A DNA stretch of 15,761 nucleotides, taken from the NCBI GenBank assembly GCA_040508545.1, contig JBEVMR010000023.1:1-15761 (forward strand), written 5' to 3'. A program made the translations under genes and the position numbers. Source of the DNA: VRUE01 sp040508545 (GTDB taxonomy: Bacteria > Actinomycetota > Thermoleophilia > Solirubrobacterales > 70-9). The number at the start of each line of letters is the position of its first letter. The first letter of the stretch is position 1. Shown one piece after another: positions 1 to 5,918 of this stretch. The notes under the pieces were generated by a model. It searched no databases. It saw only the letters and a program-made list of their open reading frames with translations, and had not been told where the DNA came from.

Positions 1-778
1 CGGCGAGGACTTCGGCCCGGAGGAGTTCGCGATCCTGGAGAACCGGGGCGTGATCACCGAGGACATCGAGCGGGTCGAGGGCAGATCCTTCTTCTGGCAG
101 GGCCACTACGACTTCGACCTCAACACCGCCCACACCGACGACACCCAGCTCGGCGTCTTCGAGACCTTCGAGCCGAAGCTCTCGGCGGCGGCGCAGGCGG
201 CCGACACCCTCTTCCTCGCCAACATCCAGCCCGACCTGCAGCGCCAGGTGCGCGCCCAGTGCGGCGGCGCCAGCCTCAGCGGCCTCGACTCGATGAACCT
301 CTGGATCGAAATCGCCAAGGACTCGCTGCTGGCGGCGATCGCCGAGGTCGACGTACTGGTCGTCAACGACGCCGAGATCCGGATGCTGACCGGCGAGTCG
401 AACCTGGCCCGGGCCGCGCGTGCGGTGATGGACTTGGGACCGCGCGCGGTCGTCGCCAAGCAGGGCGAGTACGGGGCGGCACTGTTCACCGCCGACGGCT
501 TCTTCGCCCTGCCCGGCTTCCCGCTCGAGGACGTGCGCGACCCGACCGGCGCCGGCGACAGCTTCGCGGGCGGCTTCTTCGGCTACCTCGACGGCCATCA
601 AGGAGACCTCGACGAGGGCTGCCTGCGGCGCGCGATGGGCTACGGCACCGTGCTCGCCTCCTTCAACGTCGAGGAGTTCGGCACCGAGCGCGTCGCGCGG
701 CTGAGCCGCGAGGAGATCGACGAGCGCTTCGCCAGCCTGCACGAGATGACCCAGTTCGAGCCGTTGCCGGTGCGTTAA
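1..778 (+). CDS. PfkB-family carbohydrate kinase (5'-truncated by window edge)
   Basis: This is the C-terminal part of a ribokinase/PfkB-type kinase, which transfers the ATP gamma-phosphate to a sugar or nucleoside hydroxyl in the cytoplasm. The reading frame is open from base 2, so the GTG at 50 is probably internal and the true start lies upstream of the window. About 258 residues are visible. The diagnostic PfkB signature 2, DPTGAGDSFAGGF, is encoded from about base 539. Its GAGD forms the anion hole and its Asp is the catalytic base. Before it come a VNDAEIRMLTGE segment and a VVAKQGEYGA strand, both usual for the family. The substrate cannot be read from what is visible; adenosine-, ribo- or fructokinase-like roles are all possible. 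Citrate synthase follows on the same strand after 37 bp, so the two may be co-transcribed. The family is certain; the substrate is unknown. Confidence 0.9.
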   Translation, partial: GEDFGPEEFAILENRGVITEDIERVEGRSFFWQGHYDFDLNTAHTDDTQLGVFETFEPKLSAAAQAADTLFLANIQPDLQRQVRAQCGGASLSGLDSMNLWIEIAKDSLLAAIAEVDVLVVNDAEIRMLTGESNLARAARAVMDLGPRAVVAKQGEYGAALFTADGFFALPGFPLEDVRDPTGAGDSFAGGFFGYLDGHQGDLDEGCLRRAMGYGTVLASFNVEEFGTERVARLSREEIDERFASLHEMTQFEPLPVR

Positions 779-815
779 CCAGCCGGAGCTTCTGAGCTGC
801 GAGAATCATCGCCGC

Positions 816-2165
816 ATGAGCACCGACTCCCTGACCGTCACCGACAACCGCACCGGCAAGACCTACGAGCTGCCGATCGACGACGGCACGGTTCGCGCCA
901 TGGACCTGCGCCAGATCAAAGTCGACGAGGACGAATTCGGCATGCTGGCCTACGACCCGGCGTTCACCAACACCGCCTCCTGCCGCTCGGCGATCACCTA
1001 CATCGACGGCGAGGCCGGGATCCTCGAACACCGCGGCTACTCGATTGAGCAGCTCTGCGAGAAATCCACCTTCCTCGAGGTCGCCTACCTCTTGATCTTC
1101 GGCGAGCTGCCGACCGGGCCGCAGCTCGAGCGCTGGACCCACGACATCATCCACCACACCTTCGTCCACGAGGATCTCAAGCAGTTCTTCCAGGGCTTCC
1201 GATACGACGCCCACCCGATGGGGATGCTGCTGGCAGGGGTGGGCGCCCTCTCGACCTTCTACCCCGACGCCAAGCACACCGAAGATCCCGAAGAGCGCTA
1301 CATGGCGGCGGTGCGGCTGATCGCCAAGGTGCCGACGCTGGCCGCCTTCTCCTACCGCCACAACCGCGGCCTGCCCTACGTCTACCCCGACAACGAGCTC
1401 AACTTCGCCGAGAACTTCCTCTCGATGATGTTCAAGATGACCGAGGCCAAGCACACACCGAAGGAAAGCCTCTCCAAGGCGCTCGACGTGCTCTTCATCC
1501 TCCACGCGGATCACGAACAGAACTGCTCGACCAACGCGGTGCGCGGCGTCGGCTCCTCCGACGTGGACCCCTACTCGGCGGTGGCGGCGGGCGTGGCGGC
1601 GCTCTACGGCCCGCTGCACGGCGGCGCCAACGAGGCAGTGCTGCGGATGCTGCGCAAGATCGGCTCGGTCGACAACATCCCCGCCTTCCTCGAGCGGGTC
1701 AAGGGGCGCGAAGAGAAACTGATGGGCTTCGGCCACCGCGTCTACAAGAACTACGACCCACGGGCGAAAATCATCCAGCAGCACATGGAGGAGGTCTTCG
1801 AGGCGACCGAGTACAACCCACTGGTCGAGATCGCCCGTGAGCTGGAGAAGCAGGCGCTCGAGGACGAGTACTTCACCTCGCGCAAGCTCTACCCCAACGT
1901 CGACTACTACTCGGGGATCATCTACGAGTCGCTCGGCGTGCCGACCGAGATGTTCACGGTGATCTTCGCGATCCCCCGCACCGCCGGCTGGGTCGCCCAG
2001 TGGATGGAGATGAAGGACGACTCCGAGCAGAAAATAGCCCGGCCGCGGCAGATCTACACCGGCCACCGCGAGCGCGAGTACGTTGCGCTCGACGACCGCG
2101 ACGGGCCGGAGAAAATCGTCGGCCCGCCGGCGCGGCGGCCGAAACGGCCGCGGCGCGGCGCGTAA
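816..2165 (+). CDS. gltA: Citrate synthase
   Basis: Condenses oxaloacetate with acetyl-CoA to citrate, the entry step of the TCA cycle. The protein is 449 aa. The catalytic triad is visible: His268 in GPLHGGANE, His307 in GFGHRVYKNYDPRA and Asp364 in NVDYYSG. The HADHEQNCSTN segment at 230-240 is typical. An N-terminal beta-rich extension (about residues 1-60) and similar numbering of the active-site residues to the E. coli enzyme suggest the hexameric type II GltA group. The core ends near VAQWMEMKDD (392-402). After it comes a longer tail of about 45 residues ending in a basic RRPKRPRRGA stretch, whose role is unknown. The ATG at 816 gives a normal N-terminus; no convincing Shine-Dalgarno lies upstream. 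A nested palindrome begins 4 bp after the stop codon. Aconitase and 2-oxoglutarate dehydrogenase are encoded in the same window. Confidence 0.97.
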   Translation: MSTDSLTVTDNRTGKTYELPIDDGTVRAMDLRQIKVDEDEFGMLAYDPAFTNTASCRSAITYIDGEAGILEHRGYSIEQLCEKSTFLEVAYLLIFGELPTGPQLERWTHDIIHHTFVHEDLKQFFQGFRYDAHPMGMLLAGVGALSTFYPDAKHTEDPEERYMAAVRLIAKVPTLAAFSYRHNRGLPYVYPDNELNFAENFLSMMFKMTEAKHTPKESLSKALDVLFILHADHEQNCSTNAVRGVGSSDVDPYSAVAAGVAALYGPLHGGANEAVLRMLRKIGSVDNIPAFLERVKGREEKLMGFGHRVYKNYDPRAKIIQQHMEEVFEATEYNPLVEIARELEKQALEDEYFTSRKLYPNVDYYSGIIYESLGVPTEMFTVIFAIPRTAGWVAQWMEMKDDSEQKIARPRQIYTGHREREYVALDDRDGPEKIVGPPARRPKRPRRGA

Positions 2166-2169
2166 GTCA

Positions 2170-2291
2170 GAGAGGGATCGGGGGTCGCTCCCCGAGCGCT
2201 GCCTTTTTCGCCTCGCGGCCTGCCTCGCTCGCCGACCAGTCTGTGCGAAAAAGAGACCGCCGCGCCCGGCGAGCGACCCCCGATCCCTCTC
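2170..2291. repeat. Nested palindromic element, copy 1 (variable-arm family A)
   Basis: Outer arms 2170-2190 and 2271-2291 are a perfect 21-bp inverted repeat containing GATCGGGGGTCGCTC. An inner pair, CTTTTTCGC at 2203-2211 and GCGAAAAAG at 2245-2253, is also perfect. The unit is about 122 bp and fills nearly all of the gap between citrate synthase and the next gene. It is homologous in its core to elements at 5787-5906 (opposite orientation) and 15453-15576. All three share a GCTG..TTTT(T)CGCC left core, a GCGAAAA right core followed by an (A)CCGCCGC- or ACGCCGC-like stretch, and GGGGGT/ACCCCC in the outer arms. No T-tract follows, so a classical intrinsic terminator is unlikely. Confidence 0.85.
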
Positions 2292-2302
2292 CAGCAAACC
2301 CG

Positions 2303-2308
2303 TACGCT
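2303..2308 (+). promoter_or_regulatory. Candidate -10 hexamer for a leaderless transcript
   Basis: TACGCT fits the actinobacterial TANNNT -10 pattern and stands exactly 6 nt before the GTG at 2315. This is the spacing expected if transcription starts at the first base of the start codon. No Shine-Dalgarno sequence is present upstream of that GTG, which agrees. The hexamer lies 11 bp beyond the right arm of the nested palindrome, which would therefore occupy the -35 region. The short motif makes this tentative. Confidence 0.4.
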
Positions 2309-2314
2309 GCTCGC

Positions 2315-2659
2315 GTGAGCTGGAAGCTGACTGTCAGGCACGGATCGGACGTATCGCACGCGCGGTTCGCGGAGCTGGGAGAAGCTGTTGCGACGATGCG
2401 GGAGCGGGCTTTGGCTATTCGGGCTGAGGGGCCGGTGAAAGGTGTGTCTGCCCTGCGGGATTTTGGGCCTGAGCAGCAGGTTCACGCGCGACTGGAGCTG
2501 ACCACCGGAAGGCTGCTGCGCAAGCGGGTGGCCGGAGTGGACGTGCGGGGTGACGGGACCTTCATGCCCTATCGCGGCGGGGTCACTCGCGAGGAGCTCG
2601 ATCCGGCTGCCTTCGACACGCCCTTCGACGCCGTCCGCGAGACTCTGCAGGCCCGATGA
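2315..2659 (+). CDS. Conserved-looking hypothetical protein, 114 aa
   Basis: I do not recognise a named family. The product starts MSWKLTVRHGSDVSHARF and is a small soluble protein with no signal peptide or membrane segment. A beta-strand-like start is followed by a helix with alternating charge (about residues 20-42). A strand-rich middle contains VHARLELTTGRLLRKR, and an acidic helical end contains REELDPAAFDTPFDAV. The GTG start is chosen because the frame upstream runs through the palindromic element and citrate synthase, where the reading is a shadow, and because a TANNNT hexamer sits 6 nt before it. The stop overlaps the next gene's start (ATGA), implying translational coupling. The first half uses more codons such as GCT, CGG and GGG than neighbouring genes do. 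That the frame is real is fairly safe; the function is unknown. Confidence 0.75.
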   Translation: MSWKLTVRHGSDVSHARFAELGEAVATMRERALAIRAEGPVKGVSALRDFGPEQQVHARLELTTGRLLRKRVAGVDVRGDGTFMPYRGGVTREELDPAAFDTPFDAVRETLQAR

Positions 2660-2964
2660 GCGAGACCGAGATCCCCAAGGGCAGCTACGCCGCCGGCCGC
2701 CGGCTGAAATTGCCCGCCGGCGCCGAAGCCCCCTACGCCGTCTTCGTCAACGGGGTCGAGCAGCGCGAGGGCGCCGACTACGACCTGCGCGCGGGCGAGA
2801 TCGTCTTCAGCCGCGAGATCGTCAAGGAGAAGGTCGGCACCGGCCGCTGGCTGGCGATGTACCTCGGCCTCTTCGGCACCTACCGCAAGAACGAGACGAT
2901 CGACCTCCAGTTCCAGCGCAACGGCAAGACCGAGCTGCTCTCCGACCTGCCGGTCGAGCCCTGA
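2656..2964 (+). CDS. Hypothetical protein, 102 aa, coupled to the preceding gene
   Basis: The ATG overlaps the preceding stop (ATGA), so the two small proteins are probably made together and may interact. The sequence is beta-rich. It contains a segment FVNGVEQREGADYDLRAGEI (about residues 31-50), which resembles the strand-turn-strand pattern of small immunoglobulin-like or tail-fibre-type modules, then VFSREIVKEKV. A moderately hydrophobic WLAMYLGLFGTYRK stretch (about 63-77) is too short and broken to be a confident membrane span. It may be an amphipathic or membrane-surface element. No signal peptide or cysteine is present. It ends 10 bp before the stop of the convergent UbiA gene, leaving no room for a separate terminator. 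The gene is likely real, from codon use and overlap; the function is unknown. Confidence 0.75.
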   Translation: MSETEIPKGSYAAGRRLKLPAGAEAPYAVFVNGVEQREGADYDLRAGEIVFSREIVKEKVGTGRWLAMYLGLFGTYRKNETIDLQFQRNGKTELLSDLPVEP

Positions 2965-2974
2965 GCGCCTCCGG

Positions 2975-3919
2975 CTACTTGAACACGTAGAGCACGGCGA
3001 AGGCGACCGCGACCCAGATCGCCCCCGCGGCGATCATGCCCTTGTCTTTGGAGACCATCGCGGCGATCGAGCGGTCGTCGGCGCGGTCGTAGATCAGGTA
3101 GAGGTAGCGGAAGATGCCGTAGAGCACCGGCGGGATCGTCCACATCATCTCGTTGCCGACGATCGGCGAGTCGACTGCGTAGATCGAGTAGCTGATCACG
3201 GTCCCGGTGGTGACCAGGGCGACCATCTGGTCGAGGAAGGGCAGCGAGTAGTGCTCGAGCACGGGGCGGCTGCTGGTCCCTTCGTGCAGCTCGGACACGG
3301 CCTCCTGGCGCCGCTTGGTGAAGCCGAGGAAGAGCGCGATCATGCCGGTGCAGAGAAGCAGCCATTCCGAGGCGTGGGCGTCGACGGCGCTGGCGCCCGC
3401 CGCCACCCGCAGGATGAAGAGGCCGGCCAGGGTCATCACGTCGACGATCACGACCTGCTTGAGGCCGAAGCTATAGGCCATCTGGGCGATGCCGTAGCCG
3501 ATCACCATCACCCCGACCTCCCAGTTGACGGTGGTGAAGGCAAGCGCGATCGCCGACGCGGCGAGCAGCGGCGCGATCGTCATCGCGGCCCGCTCGGAAA
3601 GCTCACCCGCAGCCAGTGGCCGGAAGCGCTTCTTGGGGTGCTTGCGGTCGAGCTCGACGTCGACCAGGTCGTTGACGTAGTAGCCGGCGCTGGAGATCGC
3701 GCAAAAGGCGAGGAAGGTCAGGAACGCCTCCAGCACCGCGTGCGAATCGTCGAACTGGCCGGAGAAGAGCAGGCCGGCGAAGACGAAGACGTTCTTGATC
3801 CACTCCTGCGGCCGCCCGGTCTTGATCGCCGCCCGCAGCGGCGAGCGCCGCGGCACGACCCGATCACCCGCCGCGGAGTCGGCAGGAATCGTCGGATGCT
3901 CTGAGGTGATCGTTTCCAT
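2975..3919 (-). CDS. UbiA-family prenyltransferase, decaprenyl-phosphate phosphoribosyltransferase-like
   Basis: Integral membrane protein of 314 aa with about eight or nine hydrophobic segments after a ~30-residue polar N-terminus. The first Asp-rich motif reads NDLVDVELDRKHPKKRFRP (83-101), the form seen in mycobacterial Rv3806c. That enzyme moves 5-phosphoribose from PRPP to decaprenyl phosphate at the start of decaprenyl-phospho-arabinose synthesis. A YSFGLKQVVIVDV segment (149-161) and RYLYLIYDRADDRS (271-284) also agree with this subgroup rather than with menaquinone- or heme-type UbiA enzymes. A polyprenyl phosphate and PRPP are therefore the likely substrates, by family knowledge. It is last in a run of minus-strand genes, 76 bp after the flavoprotein gene. 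The start at 3919 leaves a proline/serine-rich leader; a slightly later start is possible. No clear Shine-Dalgarno is seen. Confidence 0.85.
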   Translation of the reverse strand: METITSEHPTIPADSAAGDRVVPRRSPLRAAIKTGRPQEWIKNVFVFAGLLFSGQFDDSHAVLEAFLTFLAFCAISSAGYYVNDLVDVELDRKHPKKRFRPLAAGELSERAAMTIAPLLAASAIALAFTTVNWEVGVMVIGYGIAQMAYSFGLKQVVIVDVMTLAGLFILRVAAGASAVDAHASEWLLLCTGMIALFLGFTKRRQEAVSELHEGTSSRPVLEHYSLPFLDQMVALVTTGTVISYSIYAVDSPIVGNEMMWTIPPVLYGIFRYLYLIYDRADDRSIAAMVSKDKGMIAAGAIWVAVAFAVLYVFK

Positions 3920-3995
3920 CGCGGGACGCTGAATGCGGCACGAGAAGCCGCTTACCGGTCGCGACAGGGTATCGCCGCCGTGCGGTCGCTCCCCG

Positions 3996-5606
3996 CTATG
4001 GGTCGATCAGCACGCCCGGATTCAGCACGGCGGCTGGGTCGAGCTCGGCCTTGGCGGCACGCAGGGCCGCCGCGAACGGCGCCGGGCGCTGGCGGTCATA
4101 CCAGGGGCGGTGATCGCGACCGACGGCGTGGTGGTGGGTGATCGTGCCGCCGCCTTCGATCACGGCCTCGGCGGCGGCCGCCTTGATCTCGTCCCACTGC
4201 TCGACCTCGCCGCCGCGGATGGCGGGCGCCATCACAGTGAAGTAGGGAGCTGGGCCGTCCGGATAGACGTGGGTGAAGCGGCAGCTGATCCGTGGCGCGC
4301 CGGATCCATCGCTCGGCACGTCGCAAACCTCGGCGACCTTCACCCGAACCGCCTCCATCGTCGTCGCGTGGAAGTCCTCGAAGCGGTCCCAGGTGATCGC
4401 GGTCTCGAAGGTCTCCGAGAGGACGCCGCAGGCGACGAAAGTGTCGCGCAGGTAGGGCGCGAAGAGAAAGGCGTTGCGCCAGGCGCCGACCGCTCCCGAA
4501 TCGCCGCCATCGCCGCCGCCGCTTTCGCGCAGCTCCCCCGACGCTCCTCCGTGCTCGCGGGCGATCGCCAGGGCAAGCTCCATCGCCGCCGCGACCGGGT
4601 GGTGGGCGGACTCGAAGCCGAGCACCAGCAGGCTCTTCTCGCCCGAGCCGGCGCCGGTCATCCCCGCCTCGACCGCATCGAGCAGACGGCAGTTGCTCGG
4701 GTAGAGCCCCGACTGCGAGATCTCGCGCACCGCGGCCGCAGCGGCAAGGAAATCGTCGAACTCGACCCCGCAGGAGGCCTTGAACTCGGGCCGTGGCCGC
4801 ACCCGCATCCAGGCCTCGCCGATTACGCCGAGGATTCCCTCGGAGCCGATCAGCGCCCGGTCGGGCGAGGGGCCGGCCCCGGAGCCCGGCAGCCGCCGGC
4901 TCTCCCAGAGGCCGCGCGGGGTGATCGCCCGCACCGACTCGACCAGGTCGTCGATGTGGGTGTAGAGGGTGGCGAAGTGCCCACCGGCCCTGGTCGCGAT
5001 CCAACCGCCCAGGGTCGCGTACTCGAAGGACTGGGGGAAGTGGCGCAGGGTCAAACCGTGCTCGCGCAACTGATCCTCCAACACCGGCCCGGTGGCGCCG
5101 GCCTGGATCCGTGCAGCCATCGACTCCGCGTCGACCTCCAGGACCCGGTCCAGCCGCCGCAGGTCAAGCGAGACGAACGGCCGATCGCCAAGCCGACCCT
5201 CCACCCCACCAACCACGCTGGTCCCACCCCCGAACGGGATCACAGCCGCCCCCTCGGCCTCGGCCCAGCTCAGCACCGCCTCGATCTCCGACTCGTCTCG
5301 CGGCCGTGCCACCAGGTCAGGCGGGTTCTCGAATTCCCCCCGAAACCCCCGCACGACATCCCGATAAGCCTTCCCCAGCGCCCGCGAAACCCGCTCGTAC
5401 TTCTCATCCGTAAACAGATCCCCAAGGCCAGCCGGAGCCTCTAAACGCGACGCGCGAACCTCCACCTGCTCCAGCAGAACGGGTGACTCGACCTCGCCCC
5501 CGAACCCCAACCGCTCCCGAATCCCCGCTGCGGCCTCAGTCAGCTCTCTCTCAGAGGGCGCCTGATCCTCATACCCCCACCCCCAGTGCTTCAGGCGTCT
5601 GCTCAT
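3996..5606 (-). CDS. agpS: FAD-linked oxidase, alkyldihydroxyacetonephosphate synthase-like
   Basis: A 536-aa protein of the VAO/PCMH flavoprotein fold. AGPS exchanges the acyl group of acyl-DHAP for a fatty alcohol, making the ether bond of alkyl-DHAP. Visible features: an N-terminal KHWGWGYED typical of AGPS homologues; the FAD pyrophosphate loop VIPFGGGTSVVGG (122-134); SFEYATLGGWIATRAGGH (193-210); the flavin-binding IGSEGILGVIGE (253-264); the HHH motif at 491-493 in a context matching the AGPS histidine loop; and a terminal LDPAAVLNPG. The start at 5606 is preferred over the longer frame opening at 5666 because the extra 20 residues are unlike the family and lie across a strong hairpin. 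A glycine-rich loop (359-370) looks like an inserted linker. Actinobacterial AgpS homologues are not proven to make ether lipids, and a glycolate- or lactate-type oxidase is the main alternative. The adjacent acyl-CoA reductase-like gene supports the lipid reading. Confidence 0.85.
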   Translation of the reverse strand: MSRRLKHWGWGYEDQAPSERELTEAAAGIRERLGFGGEVESPVLLEQVEVRASRLEAPAGLGDLFTDEKYERVSRALGKAYRDVVRGFRGEFENPPDLVARPRDESEIEAVLSWAEAEGAAVIPFGGGTSVVGGVEGRLGDRPFVSLDLRRLDRVLEVDAESMAARIQAGATGPVLEDQLREHGLTLRHFPQSFEYATLGGWIATRAGGHFATLYTHIDDLVESVRAITPRGLWESRRLPGSGAGPSPDRALIGSEGILGVIGEAWMRVRPRPEFKASCGVEFDDFLAAAAAVREISQSGLYPSNCRLLDAVEAGMTGAGSGEKSLLVLGFESAHHPVAAAMELALAIAREHGGASGELRESGGGDGGDSGAVGAWRNAFLFAPYLRDTFVACGVLSETFETAITWDRFEDFHATTMEAVRVKVAEVCDVPSDGSGAPRISCRFTHVYPDGPAPYFTVMAPAIRGGEVEQWDEIKAAAAEAVIEGGGTITHHHAVGRDHRPWYDRQRPAPFAAALRAAKAELDPAAVLNPGVLIDP

Positions 5607-5619
5607 GACGGGAAACAAT

Positions 5620-5680
5620 CGCAGGCCGTGAGAAATGAAGGCTTGTGTCCCCCATAGGGCCCACAACCCTTCATCCTGCG
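5620..5680. promoter_or_regulatory. Large hairpin upstream of the flavoprotein gene
   Basis: Arms 5635-5647 (ATGAAGGCTTGTG) and 5662-5674 (CACAACCCTTCAT) pair at 12 of 13 positions around a loop that can itself form CCC-ATA-GGG. A further 6-bp pair, CGCAGG (5620-5625) with CCTGCG (5675-5680), extends the stem beyond a one-sided bulge. It lies 14 to 74 bases upstream of the ATG at 5606. It could act as a 5' leader structure, an operator, a processing site between the SDR and flavoprotein genes, or a repeat copy. No T-run follows on either strand. Confidence 0.6.
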
Positions 5681-5786
5681 AGAGAAGGGACGGGGGCGCC
5701 TCGTCGCGCGGACGTCGCAGCGCCGACTAGGTAGGTCAGGGCGGGCATGGTGGCCGCCTCCAGCTGGCGTAGGGGGCGCGGCGTAC

Positions 5787-5906
5787 GGGAGGGCCTGGGG
5801 GTGTCCTGCGGTGTGCGGCGTTAGTTTTTCGCCCGGCGGTCGACGAGAGCAACTGGCGACGCGGGCGAAAAACCCAGCACTCCGGAGGACACCCCCAGGC
5901 CCTCCC
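5787..5906. repeat. Nested palindromic element, copy 2 (family A, inverted)
   Basis: Outer arms 5787-5807 and 5886-5906 form a perfect 21-bp inverted repeat containing GGCCTGGGGGTGTCCT. The inner arms 5824-5835 (GTTTTTCGCCCG) and 5862-5873 (CGGGCGAAAAAC) are perfect over 12 bp. Read on the minus strand, the core TGCTGGGTTTTTCGCC matches the + strand core of the copy at 15453-15576 almost exactly. The element begins 12 bp beyond the stop of the SDR gene. Together with the hairpin at 5620-5680 it occupies most of the 5607-5918 gap. In the remaining bases (5681-5786) I see only GC-rich sequence with no supported feature. Confidence 0.85.
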
Positions 5907-5918
5907 CCCACCGGCTGC

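Noticed and set aside
2170..2291. Intrinsic transcription terminator after citrate synthase
   Set aside because: The stem is long enough, but no T-tract follows, the loop is itself structured, and homologous copies lie in promoter regions.
663..2297. Long minus-strand open frame opposite citrate synthase
   Set aside because: Its composition is the Arg/Val/Gly-rich shadow of a GC-rich gene on the other strand; the plus strand has a full citrate synthase with all catalytic residues.
2000..2314. Upstream extension of the 114-aa hypothetical protein
   Set aside because: The extension would overlap citrate synthase and read through the nested palindrome; the GTG at 2315 has a -10-like hexamer at leaderless spacing.
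3933..5444. Plus-strand 503-aa open frame opposite the flavoprotein gene
   Set aside because: No recognisable motifs and Arg/His/Pro-rich; it mirrors a complete AGPS-like protein on the minus strand.
5607..5666. N-terminal extension of the flavoprotein to an upstream start
   Set aside because: The added 20 residues are unlike AGPS homologues and are encoded across a strong hairpin; the internal ATG precedes the usual KHWGWG start.
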